From assembly GCA_955651735.1 (NCBI GenBank), contig CATPAM010000387.1, positions 1 to 8,568 of the forward strand: a stretch of DNA of 8,568 nucleotides, given 5' to 3'. The notes beneath the pieces were generated by a model. That model was given only the letters and a program-made list of their open reading frames with translations, was not told the DNA's origin and did not search any database. The translations under genes and the position numbers were made by a program. Source of the stretch: Candidatus Acidiferrales bacterium (GTDB taxonomy: Bacteria > Acidobacteriota > Terriglobia > Acidiferrales > UBA7541). This document shows positions 1-4,959 of the stretch, piece after piece (position 1 is the stretch's first letter; every line of letters begins with the position of its first letter).

Positions 1-549
1 CGCCTCGCCGGTGTCCGCCAATTCCTCGAGCGCATTCATGCCGTACTTAACGCCATCGATGCCGCCCCGTTCGTCACCATCGCTGCCGTTCACGGCGTTT
101 GCTTCGGCGGTGGCTTCGAGCTCGCGCTTGCCTGCGACATCATCATCGCCGACAAAATGGCGCGCTTCGCCTTTCCCGAACTGCGCCTCGGCCTGATCCC
201 CGGCTTCGGCGGCATCCCACGCCTCAAGCGCGACCTCGGCAACGCCTTCGTGCGCGATTTGCTTCTCACCGGCCGCAGCGTCAACGCCGCGCGCGCACAA
301 GCCGTCGGCCTCGTCGCGCAACTCGCCGCCGAGGGCGAAGCCCTGAAGATCGCCCGCTCCACCGCCGCGCAAATCACCAAGTTCGACGCCGTCACCCGCG
401 CCGCCGCCAAAAAATTCATCAAGCCCATCCCCCACGAAGAACTCCGCCGCGAAATCGACCTCTTCTGCGAACTCTTCACCCGCCCCGCTGTAATGGCCGC
501 CCTGAAAAAATTCGTAGAATCTACCGACGCGATGCCCTATCTTCCGTAG
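1..549 (+). CDS. Enoyl-CoA hydratase/isomerase (crotonase family), 5'-truncated by the window edge
   Basis: The reading frame is open from base 1 and ends at TAG 547-549, giving 182 residues of the C-terminal part of a crotonase-fold enzyme. The diagnostic block is AAVHGVCFGGGFELALACDI (visible residues 29-46), followed by FPELRLGLIPGFGG. These match the oxyanion-hole and active-site segments of enoyl-CoA hydratases. Visible residues E40 and E60 lie 20 apart, exactly like the two catalytic glutamates (144 and 164) of the rat mitochondrial enzyme, so hydratase activity is plausible. The family hydrates trans-2-enoyl-CoA in beta-oxidation-type pathways, but the superfamily also includes isomerases, dehalogenases and lyases, so the substrate is open. 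It is a cytoplasmic enzyme with no membrane segment. The start codon lies upstream of the window. The VOC gene follows after 29 nt, probably in the same transcript. The superfamily call is secure; the reaction is less so. Confidence 0.92.
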   Translation, partial: RLAGVRQFLERIHAVLNAIDAAPFVTIAAVHGVCFGGGFELALACDIIIADKMARFAFPELRLGLIPGFGGIPRLKRDLGNAFVRDLLLTGRSVNAARAQAVGLVAQLAAEGEALKIARSTAAQITKFDAVTRAAAKKFIKPIPHEELRREIDLFCELFTRPAVMAALKKFVESTDAMPYLP

Positions 550-578
550 CTTCCAAAATTCTTTGAGGACTAAAACCA

Positions 579-947
579 ATGCCAATCCTCAGCCTCGACC
601 ACGTGCAAATCGCCATCCCTGTCGCAAGCGAGGACCGCGCTCGCGCCTTCTACTCCGGAATCCTCGGCTTCACCGAAATCGAAAAGCCACCGCAAATGGC
701 CGAGCGCAAGAGCATCTGGTTCGTCGCCGGCGCCGTAAATCTTCATCTCGGCATCGAGCCAGACTTCCATCCCGCCAAGCGCGCCCATCCCGCGTTCGTG
801 GTCCATGGCCTCGACGCAATCCTCGCCGCCTGTGCGCGCGCCGGCCTCACCACTAAGCCGGACACTTCCTTCAACGGCTTCCGCCGCATCCACGTCTTCG
901 ACCCCTTCGGCAATCGCCTCGAACTAATGGAACGTTCTGTCGCATAG
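579..947 (+). CDS. VOC-superfamily (glyoxalase/bleomycin-resistance fold) protein
   Basis: This 122-residue protein has two beta-alpha-beta-beta-beta half-modules typical of a single VOC domain. It opens with SLDHVQIAI, has the first-module helix RARAFYSGILGF, and ends with FDPFGNRLELME. Candidate metal ligands are H8, H70 (in RAHPAFVV) and E115 (in RLELME). Their spacing resembles the His-His-Glu set of FosA-type and glyoxalase-type VOC enzymes, so a divalent-metal enzyme is plausible. ATG 579 is supported by GAGGA at 565-569, nine nucleotides upstream. The gene lies 29 nt behind the enoyl-CoA hydratase and is probably co-transcribed, but the context does not identify the substrate. Family members include glyoxalases, fosfomycin/thiol transferases, ring-cleavage dioxygenases and epimerases; none of their specific signatures is clear here. 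The fold call is strong and the function unassigned. Confidence 0.88.
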   Translation: MPILSLDHVQIAIPVASEDRARAFYSGILGFTEIEKPPQMAERKSIWFVAGAVNLHLGIEPDFHPAKRAHPAFVVHGLDAILAACARAGLTTKPDTSFNGFRRIHVFDPFGNRLELMERSVA

Positions 948-960
948 AACTTGGCGCACG

Positions 961-989
961 TTGCAGGGGCGCGCTCCAGCGCGTCCCAG
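961..989 (+). repeat. REP-like palindromic unit, copy A
   Basis: An almost perfect inverted repeat, GGGGCGCGCT (966-975) and AGCGCGTCCC (978-987), can form a ten-pair stem including one G-U pair, with a tiny TCCA apex. It begins 14 nt after the VOC stop codon. The surrounding string TTGCAGGGGCGCGCTCCAG matches TTGTAGGGGCGTGCTTTAG at 6666-6684 at 15 of 19 positions, and the four differences are all C/T changes. The shared sequence argues for a dispersed palindromic element rather than a one-off terminator. It has no T-run, so intrinsic termination is not supported, although a stem here could protect the upstream mRNA end. Confidence 0.6.
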
Positions 990-1066
990 TCCTGCCCGCA
1001 CCAAACCCAACAAACCTAGCCGTTCGGCGGATGTACTCGCCTATTGCTCTGCGGCATCTTCTTCAT

Positions 1067-1071
1067 GGAGG
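1067..1071 (+). promoter_or_regulatory. Shine-Dalgarno site fixing the start of the first protease gene
   Basis: GGAGG ends six nucleotides before ATG 1078. The frame is open back to 961, but the upstream stretch encodes a low-complexity, Arg/Pro/Ser-rich string overlapping the palindromic repeat. This site therefore decides for ATG 1078. Confidence 0.75.
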
Positions 1072-1077
1072 CAACAA

Positions 1078-1992
1078 ATGTCCGCAGAACTCATCGAACT
1101 TTCCAACACCCTCGCGCAAGCCACCGAGCGCGCGGCGGCCAACGTCGTCGCCGTTCATGCCGAAGCCCGCGGCTCCGCCAGCGGCGTAATCTGGCGCACC
1201 GGCATCATCATCACCGCCGAGCACGCGCTGCGCCGCGACGAAGAAATTCACGCGACCTTGCCGGATGGCCGCGTCGTGCCCGCAGCTCTCGCAGGCCGCG
1301 ACCCATCAACCGATCTCGCCGTTCTGAAATGCGCGGAAGCCTCCGCTGCCATCGCCAATTTTGGCGACGTGGCCTCGCTCAAGCCTGGCAGCCTCACGCT
1401 GGTCGTAGGCCGCACCCGCGCCAGCGGTCCCGTGGCCGCCTTCGGTGTCGTCAGCCTCGTCGCGCCCGAGCGCCGCACCTGGACCGGCGCCGTCCTCGCG
1501 CCATACATCCGCCTCGACGTCGGCCTGCAACCCACCGCCATTGGCGGCGCCGTCGTTGATGCTCAAGGCCGCACCGTCGGCATCGCCACGCCGCGCTTCG
1601 CGCGCTTTGGCGCCATCGCCATCCCCGCGCCCGCGATCAATCTGGTCGTCGACATCTTGTTGAAAAAGGGCCACATCCCGCAAGGCTACCTCGGCGTTGG
1701 TCTGCAGCCGGTGCGTTTGCCCGACGCGCTCCGCCAATCCCTGCAGCGTAGCGAGAAAACCGCGGCCATCGTTCTCGAAGTCGAGCCAGAAAGCCCCGCG
1801 CACAAAGCCGGCATCGTCATAGGAGATATTCTTATCACGCTGGCGGGTCATCCGGTCGCACGCCTCGAAGACGTCCACGCACAACTCTACGGCGAAGCCA
1901 TCGGCAAGCCCCTCGCGCTGAAATTCGTTCGTGGCGGCGCGACGCAGGAAGTGAACATCGTCGTCGGCGAACGCCCGCGCGGAGGCGAATAA
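1078..1992 (+). CDS. HtrA/DegP-like trypsin-PDZ protein with lost catalytic serine (predicted pseudoprotease)
   Basis: This 304-residue protein has an S1C trypsin-like domain (about 20-195) followed by one PDZ domain (about 203-298, from YLGVGLQPV). H49 in ITAEHAL and D79 in DPSTDLAVLK align with the catalytic His and Asp of Deg proteases. The nucleophile loop, normally GNSGG, reads TAIGG: I155 (codon ATT, 1540-1542) occupies the serine position, and the preceding Gly-Asn is also gone. Hydrolysis by the normal mechanism is therefore unlikely, and a scaffold, chaperone or regulatory role is inferred. There is no N-terminal hydrophobic segment, so it appears cytoplasmic, unlike classical periplasmic HtrA. 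The start at ATG 1078 is chosen from the GGAGG six nucleotides upstream. The frame is otherwise intact and codon usage matches the neighbours, so this is not a decaying gene. An active paralogue begins one nucleotide after its stop, implying a paired function. Confidence 0.88.
   Translation: MSAELIELSNTLAQATERAAANVVAVHAEARGSASGVIWRTGIIITAEHALRRDEEIHATLPDGRVVPAALAGRDPSTDLAVLKCAEASAAIANFGDVASLKPGSLTLVVGRTRASGPVAAFGVVSLVAPERRTWTGAVLAPYIRLDVGLQPTAIGGAVVDAQGRTVGIATPRFARFGAIAIPAPAINLVVDILLKKGHIPQGYLGVGLQPVRLPDALRQSLQRSEKTAAIVLEVEPESPAHKAGIVIGDILITLAGHPVARLEDVHAQLYGEAIGKPLALKFVRGGATQEVNIVVGERPRGGE
1981..1985 (+). promoter_or_regulatory. Shine-Dalgarno site for the second protease, inside the first gene
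   Basis: GGAGG lies within the last codons (Arg-Gly-Gly-Glu) of the upstream gene and eight nucleotides before ATG 1994. It supports translational coupling of the two protease genes, whose stop and start are one base apart. Confidence 0.65.
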
Positions 1993-1993
1993 C

Positions 1994-2863
1994 ATGCCCA
2001 TCCATGGCTTCGGCGAAATCGCTGAACAACTTCGCCGTTCCACCGTTCTCGTCAGCCCGGGAGGTCGCGGCAATGGCTCCGGCGTGATCTGGTCCGCCGA
2101 CGGCGTGATCGTCACCAACGCGCACGTCGCGCGCGCCTCGCAGATGCGCATCCAGCTCTGGGACGGCCGCGAGTTCGACGCCGCGCTCGTCTCGCGCGAC
2201 ACGCGACGCGATCTCGCCGAACTCCGCATCACCGCCGCGAATCTTCCCGCCGTGGCCGCCGCCGATTCCTCGCAAGTGCGTCCCGGTGAGCTCGCCATCG
2301 CCATCGGCAATCCGCTGGGCTTCGTCGGCGCGCTCACCACCGGTGTAGTCCACGCCGTCGGCCCGCTGCGCCGTTTCGGCTCCGAGCCCTGGGTGCAAGC
2401 CGACGTCCGCCTCGCCCCCGGCAATTCCGGCGGTCCGCTCGCCGACGCCCGCGGCCGCGTCATCGGCATCAACACCATGGTTGCCGGACGCCTGGCGCTC
2501 GCCGTGCCCAGCAACGCAGTGACGAATTTTCTCGCTAGCGATCCAATCGACGCCTGGCTCGGCGTAATGGTCGCCCCGGTGCGAGTCCCACGCCCCGGCA
2601 GCCGCTCGAACGCTTTCGGTCTCGTCTTGCTGGAAGTGGAACCGGACAGCCCTGCCGCAAACGCGTCTCTCTTGCTGGGCGACATTCTGCTCGGCACCGA
2701 CGAAAAATCGTTCACGTCCCTCGACGATCTGGCCAGCTCTCTGCAGGGCTCTGGCCCCCGTCTTCTGCGCCTCGCATTTTTGCGCGGAGATTACGAGCGC
2801 TTCCGCCGCGTCACCGTACGGCTCGGCGCTCAGCGCATCCCCAGGAGCGCCGCTGCCGCGTGA
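1994..2863 (+). CDS. HtrA/DegP-like serine protease with PDZ domain (triad intact)
   Basis: This 289-residue S1C peptidase has a complete triad: H44 in VTNAHVA, D73 in TRRDLAEL and S145 in APGNSGGPL. The trypsin-like domain covers about 10-185 and a PDZ domain about 187-278 (WLGVMVAPV to VTVRLG), including the peptide-binding-type segment EVEPDSPAANASLLLGDILL. Deg-family enzymes cleave unfolded or signal proteins, and their PDZ domains recognise C-terminal tails. No signal peptide or membrane anchor is visible, so cytoplasmic action is inferred. Its order and layout match the preceding inactive paralogue, indicating an old tandem duplication in which one copy lost the serine. ATG 1994 follows the previous stop by one base and has GGAGG eight nucleotides upstream. 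The stop TGA overlaps the GTG start of the downstream LuxR regulator by four bases, consistent with one operon. Confidence 0.93.
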   Translation: MPIHGFGEIAEQLRRSTVLVSPGGRGNGSGVIWSADGVIVTNAHVARASQMRIQLWDGREFDAALVSRDTRRDLAELRITAANLPAVAAADSSQVRPGELAIAIGNPLGFVGALTTGVVHAVGPLRRFGSEPWVQADVRLAPGNSGGPLADARGRVIGINTMVAGRLALAVPSNAVTNFLASDPIDAWLGVMVAPVRVPRPGSRSNAFGLVLLEVEPDSPAANASLLLGDILLGTDEKSFTSLDDLASSLQGSGPRLLRLAFLRGDYERFRRVTVRLGAQRIPRSAAAA

Positions 2864-3498
2864 TTCGCGTCTTCCTCATCGCCAGTTCGCCGCTCGCTCG
2901 CGCCGCGCTGCAAAATCGCCTCAAGGCACAAAGCGTGAAAATTGTCGGCAGTGCCGCCGCCATCGACAGCCTTGGCGGCGAGCTCTCCGACTCGCAGGCA
3001 GATGTACTCCTGGTCGATTCTTCCGGCGAGCCGTCCGAAGCCATTATCGAATCGCTCGCTGACTCCGACCTCGCCGCTGAAATTCCCATTGTCGTGCTCA
3101 CCGAAGCCGCCTCTGCCGCGGTATCCGTGCAAGCACTGCAAGCAGGAATCCGCGCCGTGCTTCCCAGCGAGATCTCCACCGATCAGCTCGCTGCCGCGCT
3201 CCAAGCCGCAGGCGCAGGGCTCGTCGTCTTGCATCCGACTGAAATTCCGGTAGCCTTCCCCGCCGCCGCGCAAGCCTCGCCCCCGCTCGCCGAACTCCCC
3301 GAGCCGCTCACCCGCCGCGAGCGCGAAGTCCTGCAAATGCTTGCCGCCGGCCTAGCCAACAAGGAAATCGCTGCACGCCTCAACATCTCCGACCACACCG
3401 CCAAATTCCACGTAGCCGCCATCCTCGGCAAACTCGGCGCCGCCACCCGCACCGAAGCCGTAGCCCTCGGCATCCGCCACGGCCTCGTCCTCCTCTGA
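2860..3498 (+). CDS. LuxR/NarL-family regulator with degenerate receiver domain
   Basis: This 212-residue protein has an N-terminal receiver-like domain (about 1-118) and a C-terminal GerE/LuxR helix-turn-helix (about 149-209; LTRREREVLQMLAAG, NKEIAARLNISDHTAKFHV). In the receiver, D53 (LLVDSS) sits at the usual phospho-acceptor position and T81 (VVLTEA) at the switch threonine. The N-terminal acidic pair that binds magnesium is replaced by A8-S9, and the conserved lysine near 103 is Ser in VLPSE. Normal phosphorylation is therefore doubtful, and an atypical phosphorylation-independent regulator is inferred. The start is GTG 2860, overlapping the protease stop as GTGA; AGGAG at 2843-2847 lies 12 nt upstream and no ATG start near the N-terminus is available. 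No histidine kinase is present nearby. Coupling to the two Deg-like genes suggests it controls or is controlled by them. A decayed copy of its DNA-binding end lies about 540 bp downstream. Confidence 0.9.
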   Translation: MIRVFLIASSPLARAALQNRLKAQSVKIVGSAAAIDSLGGELSDSQADVLLVDSSGEPSEAIIESLADSDLAAEIPIVVLTEAASAAVSVQALQAGIRAVLPSEISTDQLAAALQAAGAGLVVLHPTEIPVAFPAAAQASPPLAELPEPLTRREREVLQMLAAGLANKEIAARLNISDHTAKFHVAAILGKLGAATRTEAVALGIRHGLVLL

Positions 3499-3543
3499 TC
3501 TTGCTGCCCGATCCTCTCCTTCCGGAAGAGTTTGGCTCGCCAG

Positions 3544-3587
3544 AAAGATCTGAGTTGGTACTCCTACGACCCAGGTACCAAATCTTT
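3544..3587. repeat. Imperfect palindrome downstream of the LuxR gene
   Basis: The inner arms TTGGTAC (3555-3561) and GTACCAA (3575-3581) flank a 13-nt loop. Outer arms AAAGAT (3544-3549) and ATCTTT (3582-3587) extend the pairing across a 5-nt bulge on one side. It starts 45 nt after the LuxR stop. Without a T-run it is not a classical terminator. A hairpin stabilising or ending the operon mRNA, or an operator, are both possible. Confidence 0.35.
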
Positions 3588-3658
3588 GGTGCTCTCGGCC
3601 CATAGCAGGCCATCGGGGCAGCCGCCTATTCTGCAAATGACCTCTGGGTCACCCTCGA

Positions 3659-4117
3659 ATGGTTTCACTGATTGCTTTGTTGTTTGCTCTCCCTGTAGTG
3701 GGCCAAGGCTGTCCGCACGAAGGCCCCGACCACCGGTTGTTAGGCCGCATGGGCTGTCAGATCCAGCGGAAGCTGACCATCGAACACGCTCACCCTCCCC
3801 GAACGATTTGGTCATTCCACCTCTTGAAGGTCTCGGTGAAAATTGATCCCAAGCATCCTCACCTGCTGGTCGAATGGCCCGCGCGATCCCAAAAGCTATG
3901 GCGGTTCCGCGCCGGCTACCGCTGGGATGCCAACGCCAAAGCCTATATTTTTCCAGCCCTTGCGCTAAAAAAAGTCGATGAACCGATGCCCGAGTATCAA
4001 ACGAACTCGCAACAACCTTCGAGGCCGAAGCCACCCTTCTCAGCATCTGTGGCAACGCCAGGTTCCACGTCACTATCCTCGGCTAACTCGGCGTCGCCAC
4101 CTAAACCGAGCCCGTAG
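3659..4117 (+). CDS. Doubtful open frame with signal-like N-terminus; possible gene remnant
   Basis: This 152-codon open frame begins with a hydrophobic string, MVSLIALLFALPVVGQG, that resembles a short signal sequence. Its middle part (about residues 57-100, LKVSVKIDPKHPHLLVEWPA onward to IFPALALKK) has a protein-like composition and the local third-position C/G preference, so it may be the residue of a real gene. I recognise no family. Against it: there is no Shine-Dalgarno before ATG 3659, and the last 27 codons (from about 4036) are an out-of-frame reading of the decayed LuxR end, giving a Ser/Pro-rich tail. That tail argues that the present frame is at least partly accidental. Confidence 0.2.
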   Translation: MVSLIALLFALPVVGQGCPHEGPDHRLLGRMGCQIQRKLTIEHAHPPRTIWSFHLLKVSVKIDPKHPHLLVEWPARSQKLWRFRAGYRWDANAKAYIFPALALKKVDEPMPEYQTNSQQPSRPKPPFSASVATPGSTSLSSANSASPPKPSP

Positions 4118-4131
4118 GCCTGAGCATCCTC
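4036..4131 (+). pseudogene. Decayed remnant of a LuxR-type helix-turn-helix C-terminus
   Basis: Read in one frame from 4036, this gives LLSICGNARFHVTILG, stop, LGVAT, stop, TEPVGLSIL. It lines up with RLNISDHTAKFHVAAILGKLGAATRTEAVALGI of the intact LuxR gene. By hand alignment, 4075-4128 matches 3421-3474 at 44 of 54 bases. Two one-codon deletions lie upstream of that block, and two codons have become stops: AAA (Lys191) to TAA at 4084-4086 and CGC (Arg197) to TAA at 4102-4104. The residues of the DNA-recognition end are thus still recognisable but cannot be translated through. The similarity before about 4036 fades; a weak echo of the NKEIA segment may exist near 3990-4011. The remnant may derive from a local duplication or from another LuxR paralogue. 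It is convergent with the membrane-protein gene, whose stop lies at 4149. Confidence 0.7.
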
Positions 4132-4148
4132 CCCCGACCTCGCAAGTA

Positions 4149-4541
4149 TTAGTGGAAATCTGGATAGATCTCGTCAGCAATCCAATAACTTGCTAGAACA
4201 ATTGCAAACAGCGTTCCCACTAACCACAGTATCCAGCGTCGACGTCTCCAGACGGACTCAAGAGACGAGTGCAGCATGGCAACGTCCACGATGTAGGCTG
4301 CGCAATAGCAAACGTTGGCTAGCAATGCAAGGACGGCCATGGGCGGTAGAGAATTCAGCGTCAATGCCGGACGGAAATGGGGCCAAGTCGCTAGGAGCCA
4401 AACAACAACGACGGCGGTGAGGACAAGATTATAGACCAGGCGCCGCGGCTCCCAATAACGGATGGCATCCGCGAGTGGCCCTTGAAATGGACCGAGGGGT
4501 TTGCCCAAACCCGGCAATGGAGTTGGATGTAGGCCTTCCAT
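4149..4541 (-). CDS. Small integral membrane protein of unknown function
   Basis: This is the only minus-strand gene in the window. It encodes 130 residues with three likely membrane helices: about 36-54 (VYNLVLTAVVVVWLLATW), 68-90 (MAVLALLANVCYCAAYIVDV) and 103-123 (WILWLVGTLFAIVLASYW). The soluble N-terminus ends in DAIRYWEPRRLVYN, just before helix 1. A basic loop, RRRR (99-102), precedes helix 3, and the C-terminus is acidic (ADEIYPDFH). ATG at 4541 is preceded by GAGG (4551-4548) with six-base spacing. Charged residues sit at helix ends and the hydrophobic blocks are continuous, which is hard to explain as a shadow since the opposite strand has no gene. It looks like a conserved hypothetical membrane protein of the kind seen in soil bacteria, but I cannot name a family or function. 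It is divergent from the ACP gene and in a less GC-rich region. Confidence 0.75.
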   Translation of the reverse strand: MEGLHPTPLPGLGKPLGPFQGPLADAIRYWEPRRLVYNLVLTAVVVVWLLATWPHFRPALTLNSLPPMAVLALLANVCYCAAYIVDVAMLHSSLESVWRRRRWILWLVGTLFAIVLASYWIADEIYPDFH

Positions 4542-4557
4542 AATGAGCCTCGCCGCC

Positions 4558-4585
4558 AGAATACGCCGTCCCTTGTCAGTGTCAA
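4558..4585 (-). promoter_or_regulatory. Possible sigma70-type promoter for the membrane-protein gene
   Basis: On the minus strand, TTGACA (complement of 4580-4585) and TATTCT (complement of 4558-4563) are separated by 16 nt. The -35 is a perfect consensus match and the -10 agrees at four of six positions. A start near 4551 would leave only about ten bases of leader, so the Shine-Dalgarno would lie at the very 5' end. That shortness lowers confidence. Confidence 0.35.
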
Positions 4586-4677
4586 GTACTTTCTAACACA
4601 AAGTCAATTCCCCAGGGGCTCCGTTGGACGCACTCAGGAGCACATTGCAAACTGCCGTCTGCTCCCCTCCTTCTGAA

Positions 4678-4706
4678 TTTTCATTCCTATCTCGATGGTG
4701 TTAAAT
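4678..4706 (+). promoter_or_regulatory. Possible promoter giving a near-leaderless ACP transcript
   Basis: TTTTCA (4678-4683) and TTAAAT (4701-4706) are spaced by 17 nt, each matching the sigma70 consensus at four of six positions. Transcription would begin near 4713, a few bases before ATG 4717. The ACP start has no Shine-Dalgarno, which fits leaderless or near-leaderless translation. Confidence 0.3.
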
Positions 4707-4716
4707 TGGCCTATCC

Positions 4717-4959
4717 ATGCGCACGATCGACCAAACCACGCAGGAGGTGCTGAACCTCGCCTCCAAGCATTTCCAGGTTCCCGCCAATTCCCTCGCGCCC
4801 GACGACGACTTTTTCAAGAAGCTCGGCATCGACAGCCTGCAAGCCCTCGAACTCCTCAGCCGCCTCGAAAATCATTTCGGCATCGAGCTCCCCGACTACG
4901 AAGTGCAAGGCGTAAGCGACTTCCGCACCCTAGCTTCCCGCATCCAATCCCGCCTCTGA
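4717..4959 (+). CDS. Acyl carrier protein
   Basis: This 80-residue acidic protein has the standard carrier-protein layout. It carries the 4'-phosphopantetheine attachment motif [10 protein letters not shown], with S40 as the modified serine. Helix 1 is near 5-18, [12 protein letters not shown] precedes the motif, and helix 3 to 4 segments follow ([20 protein letters not shown]). Length and motif position match type II ACPs. After modification by a phosphopantetheinyl transferase, it would carry acyl chains as thioesters in the cytoplasm. The TGA stop overlaps the ATG of the AMP-forming ligase by one base (TGATG), so this is probably a dedicated ACP loaded by that ligase rather than the housekeeping fatty-acid-synthesis ACP; none of the usual fab genes are adjacent. 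No ribosome-binding site is visible upstream. A carrier for a polyketide or peptide-type pathway is a less likely alternative because the downstream genes are lipid enzymes. Confidence 0.93.
   Translation: MRTIDQTTQEVLNLASKHFQVPANSLAPDDDFFKKLGIDSLQALELLSRLENHFGIELPDYEVQGVSDFRTLASRIQSRL

Larger units (their letters stand above)
3499..4148. other. Long non-coding or decaying stretch between the LuxR operon and the membrane-protein gene
   Basis: About 650 bp with no convincing intact gene. The base composition looks less GC-rich and less codon-periodic than the flanking operons. It contains an imperfect palindrome at 3544-3587, a weak open frame at 3659-4117, and a stop-interrupted LuxR helix-turn-helix remnant at about 4036-4131. 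Together these suggest a graveyard of eroded sequence rather than a regulatory leader. Confidence 0.6.

Noticed and set aside
579..947. Naming the VOC protein as methylmalonyl-CoA epimerase or a fosfomycin-resistance enzyme
   Set aside because: Only the generic VOC ligand pattern is visible. The adjacent CoA enzyme is not enough to choose a substrate.
961..1077. N-terminal extension of the first protease to 961
   Set aside because: It would translate the palindromic repeat into an Arg/Pro-rich string, whereas ATG 1078 has GGAGG six bases upstream.
1306..2715. 469-codon open frame on the minus strand opposite the two protease genes
   Set aside because: It is antisense to two genes with intact family motifs. 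Its length comes from the strong C/G third-position bias, and its translation (Arg/Ser/Ala then Asp/Gly-rich) shows no domain.
3564..4073. 169-codon open frame on the minus strand in the decayed region
   Set aside because: It runs antisense through the LuxR fossil, has no recognisable domain, and its composition looks random.
4695..4958. N-terminal extension of the acyl ligase to 4695
   Set aside because: It would cover the entire ACP gene in another frame and yields an Arg/Pro-rich sequence. ATG 4959 begins the family-like [10 protein letters not shown].
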